Shown: positions 61,696 through 64,000 of the stretch, one piece after another | Position numbering within the stretch: position 1 is the stretch's first letter | How the letters are laid out: the number at the start of each line of letters is the position of its first letter | Origin: Planctomycetota bacterium | GTDB lineage: Bacteria > Planctomycetota > Phycisphaerae > Phycisphaerales > SM1A02 | Assembly (NCBI GenBank): GCA_027618565.1 | Contig: JAQCEQ010000007.1 | Coordinates: 1-64,000, forward strand | Reading direction: 5' to 3' | DNA length: 64,000 bases | Notes under the pieces: generated by a model | Databases searched by the model: none | Seen by the model: the letters and a program-made list of their open reading frames with translations, nothing else | Told to the model about the DNA's origin: nothing | Program-made: the position numbers and the translations under genes

Positions 61696-61701
61696 ATGTT
61701 A
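61696..61701 (-). promoter_or_regulatory. -10-like hexamer TAACAT before the AbiEi-like gene
   Basis: On the minus strand TAACAT ends 6 bases before the ATG at 61689, with spacer CCATCC. The surrounding 60 bases are the most AT-rich of the window. Confidence 0.4.
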
Positions 61702-61910
61702 CAAAATGCCTTGCGCTATACACACACAGATGCGAAAAGTAAATATACACACCGAATCGGCGTGATTCCACTCGATCGACGCCCTCTCCCATTCGACTCT
61801 CCGGCAGGCTCCCCTAGAGTCCCGCCCATCTCGTAGCAGGTCCTCGGCGCGCCGCGCGTACACGGCACGCCGTGAGTCAGGCGAACCTGCCTCGTGAGGA
61901 GCAGTCCGAC

Positions 61911-64000
61911 ATGGCCACCAGCATGACCTCGACCACCGCACACACCATCCCCCCCCCCGCCAGCGACCTCTTTGGCTCACTCACCTTCAGCGGTGACGTG
62001 ATGCTCAAGAGGCTTCCGCCCAATATCTCCATGCAGCTGCAGAAGACCGTGAAGCACGGCTTGCCGCTGGACCCCGCGATCGCCAACACGATCGCGTCTT
62101 CGATGAAGGAGTGGGCGCTGGAGCACGGCGCGACGCACTATTGCCACTGGTTTCAGCCCCTCACCGGCCAGACCGCGGAGAAGCATGATGCGTTCCTCTC
62201 GCCACTGAGCGAGGGTGGTGCGATCGAGAAGTTCTCCGGAAGCGCGCTGATCCAGGGCGAGCCCGACGCCAGCAGCTTCCCGCACGGCGGCATTCGGGAC
62301 ACCTACGAGGCTCGTGGCTACACCGCTTGGGACGCCACCAGTCCGGCATTCATCCTCAAGACGGGCGGCGTCGCCACGCTGTGCATCCCGACGGCCTTCG
62401 TCTCGTGGACGGGCGAGGCGCTGGACACCAAAACGCCCCTGCTTCGCTCCATTCATGCGGTGAACGAGCAGGCGATGCGCATCCTTCGCGTCTTTGGCAC
62501 CGACAAGGGCGTCAGCCAAGTGGTCGCCACGCTCGGCTGCGAGCAGGAGTATTTCTTGGTGGACGCAGACCTGGCGGAGCAGCGCCCAGACCTGGTGATC
62601 TGCGGTCGCACGCTCCTGGGTTCCCCGCCCCCCAAGGGCCAGCAGCTGGAAGACCACTACTTCGGCGTGATTCCAGACCGCGTCCTGATCTACATGGCCG
62701 ATTGTGAGGCGCAGCTCTTCGCGCTGGGTGTCCCCGTGAAGACCCGTCACAACGAGGTGGCACCTGGCCAGTACGAGCTCGCACCCACCTTTGAGCTGGC
62801 CAATGTGGCCGTGGACCACCAGATGCTCACGATGCATGTGCTCCGCTCCACGGCCACGCGCCACGGATTCATGGCACTCCTGCACGAAAAGCCGTTTGCG
62901 CGCGTCAACGGCTCCGGCAAGCACAACAATTGGTCGATCTCCACGGACACGGGGATCAACCTGCTTGATCCGCGGGACGATGCCCACTCCAATCTGGAGT
63001 TCTGCACTTTCCTCTGCGCGGTGATTCGCGCCGTGAACCAGTACTCCTCGCTCATGCGGGCGTCCATCGCGAGCGCTCACAACGATCATCGACTGGGCGC
63101 CAACGAGGCCCCGCCGGCGATCATGAGCGTGTACCTGGGCGACATGCTGACCGCCCTCATCGACCAGCTGGAGACGGGGAAGGCTGGCGCGTCGAGCAAG
63201 TCCGCAAGATCGGGCAAGAAGTCGCGGGATGTCCAGATGGACCTCGGTGCGCGCACCTTGCCGCAGATTCCCAAGCACTCCAGCGACCGCAACCGGACCA
63301 GCCCGTTTGCGTTCACTGGCAACAAATTCGAGTTCCGTGCCGTGGGCTCCAGCCAGAACTGCGCCTGGCCGGCGACCGTGCTCAACACGATCATCGCAGA
63401 GAGCCTGAACCACATCGCGACGACGCTGGAGAAGAAGGCAGGGAAAAACCCCTCTCCCGCCAAGTTGGATGCCGCCGTTCGCGAAGTCCTTGCGAAAGTG
63501 GTGAAGGAGAACCGTCGCGTCTGCTTTGACGGTGATGGCTACCGCGAGGCTTGGCACAAGGAGGCTGCCAAGCGCGGACTCCCCAACCTTCGGTCCATGG
63601 TCGCGGCGCTTCCGGAACTGAACACCAAGGCCGCGAAGGAAGTCTTCGCCACCTTTGGGGTCCTCTCCGAACGGGAACTGCACGCGCGTTACGAGGTCCA
63701 GCTGGAACAGTATGTCAAGTTGGTCACCATCGAGGCCAAGACCCTGCTCTCGATGGCCCGCACCGAAGTGCTCCCTGCAGCGATCCGCCAGCAGATCGAG
63801 TTGGCCGATGCGGTGGGCGGCACGATCGCTGCCGGCGTGGACTGCGCCGATGGAACCGCCGCGCTCAAGTCGTTCGTGTCCACGGTCGCGTCGTTGCGCG
63901 CGGAGTCGATGAACCTGGACAAGGCACTCGCGTCCGTGTCCGGCGACGCGCTGGGCTCTGCGCAGGAGATCCACGCCAAGGTGGTTCCCGCGATGGAGTC
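61911..64000 (+). CDS. glnN: Type III glutamine synthetase (3' end outside window)
   Basis: At least 696 residues are visible, close to the roughly 720-730 of GSIII. Landmarks: [13 protein letters not shown] (metal/glutamate site), [12 protein letters not shown]-like [38 protein letters not shown] (ATP and substrate loop), and [24 protein letters not shown], all specific to the GSIII branch. It makes glutamine from glutamate and ammonia, as a hexamer-of-dimers type complex. AGGAG (61897) precedes the ATG by 9 bases. A long open frame on the opposite strand is a shadow. Confidence 0.97.
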   Translation, partial: MATSMTSTTAHTIPPPASDLFGSLTFSGDVMLKRLPPNISMQLQKTVKHGLPLDPAIANTIASSMKEWALEHGATHYCHWFQPLTGQTAEKHDAFLSPLSEGGAIEKFSGSALIQGEPDASSFPHGGIRDTYEARGYTAWDATSPAFILKTGGVATLCIPTAFVSWTGEALDTKTPLLRSIHAVNEQAMRILRVFGTDKGVSQVVATLGCEQEYFLVDADLAEQRPDLVICGRTLLGSPPPKGQQLEDHYFGVIPDRVLIYMADCEAQLFALGVPVKTRHNEVAPGQYELAPTFELANVAVDHQMLTMHVLRSTATRHGFMALLHEKPFARVNGSGKHNNWSISTDTGINLLDPRDDAHSNLEFCTFLCAVIRAVNQYSSLMRASIASAHNDHRLGANEAPPAIMSVYLGDMLTALIDQLETGKAGASSKSARSGKKSRDVQMDLGARTLPQIPKHSSDRNRTSPFAFTGNKFEFRAVGSSQNCAWPATVLNTIIAESLNHIATTLEKKAGKNPSPAKLDAAVREVLAKVVKENRRVCFDGDGYREAWHKEAAKRGLPNLRSMVAALPELNTKAAKEVFATFGVLSERELHARYEVQLEQYVKLVTIEAKTLLSMARTEVLPAAIRQQIELADAVGGTIAAGVDCADGTAALKSFVSTVASLRAESMNLDKALASVSGDALGSAQEIHAKVVPAME

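Noticed and set aside
61977-63974. 665-codon minus-strand frame opposite the glutamine synthetase gene
   Set aside because: The plus strand encodes a full GSIII with all motifs; the antisense reading has none.
1-64000. CRISPR arrays, insertion sequences, prophage or integrase genes
   Set aside because: No regularly spaced repeats, transposase, integrase or phage structural motifs were seen anywhere; the only repeats are those listed.

Overview
This window is a stretch of high-GC bacterial chromosome with ordinary housekeeping gene content and no sign of phage, plasmid, integron or CRISPR. The mix of genes suggests a planctomycete, most likely of the Phycisphaerae type; this is an inference. 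It rests on a fused SecD-SecF, the DUF1573, DUF3553, DUF3299 and DUF1844 families, a type III glutamine synthetase, and Gram-negative envelope genes (WaaA, MlaD/MlaF-like, lipoproteins) alongside a type IV prepilin peptidase. Genes lie on both strands in short operons, many with 1-4 bp start/stop overlaps (ATGA, GTGA, TGATG).

Layout. 1-8.6 kb: the end of a membrane protein, DUF1844, a SurA-like lipoprotein, YraN, a degenerate glutamine-amidotransferase fold, UbiE/MenG, a B12-binding-fold protein, TilS, and two membrane proteins with thioredoxin-like ends. 8.7-15.7 kb: a TIGR01777 epimerase, an MFS transporter, tRNA-Arg(CCG), MazG and HIT proteins, then a minus-strand operon (ABC ATPase, FtsX-type permease with a His-rich loop, DUF3299, BaiN-type flavoprotein) that looks like a metal-handling export/uptake system. 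15.7-23.5 kb: RecG, XseA/XseB, prepilin peptidase, OmpA-family lipoprotein, MlaD/MlaF-like lipid-transport genes. 23.6-30.8 kb: rhomboid protease, then tgt-yajC-secDF and a LysM protein. 30.8-38 kb: isocitrate dehydrogenase, hydrolase, RluA-type pseudouridine synthase, aminotransferase, L21, an unknown protein, the RNase P RNA, a conserved hypothetical and a family-4 uracil-DNA glycosylase.

38.0-38.4 kb is the most interesting non-coding stretch: a strongly folded candidate small RNA ending in a textbook terminator, followed on the other strand by an internally deleted remnant of a D-aminoacyl-tRNA deacylase gene (dtd). 38.4-49.9 kb: MEMO-family protein, DUF1573-ankyrin protein, M32 carboxypeptidase, TypA/BipA, aspartokinase, a Fur-like regulator, and tsaE-thiL-waaA. 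49.9-64 kb: a fused hydantoinase/oxoprolinase gene broken by a frameshift, two related ClpP/SppA-fold proteins, a YmdB-type phosphodiesterase, a DUF3553 protein, tRNA-Val(GAC), GltX, a YfcE-like phosphodiesterase, an orphan AbiEi-type antitoxin and a type III glutamine synthetase running off the end.

Two window-wide patterns stand out. At least fourteen genes on both strands carry a TANNNT hexamer ending only 6-9 bases before the start codon, with no leader between. That is the layout expected for leaderless mRNAs, and it was used here to choose several starts. Secondly, an ~80-bp imperfectly palindromic repeat occurs twice in opposite orientation at gene 3' ends (21.6 and 53.5 kb), and short tandem repeats (11 bp x4, 10 bp x2.6) span two stop codons.
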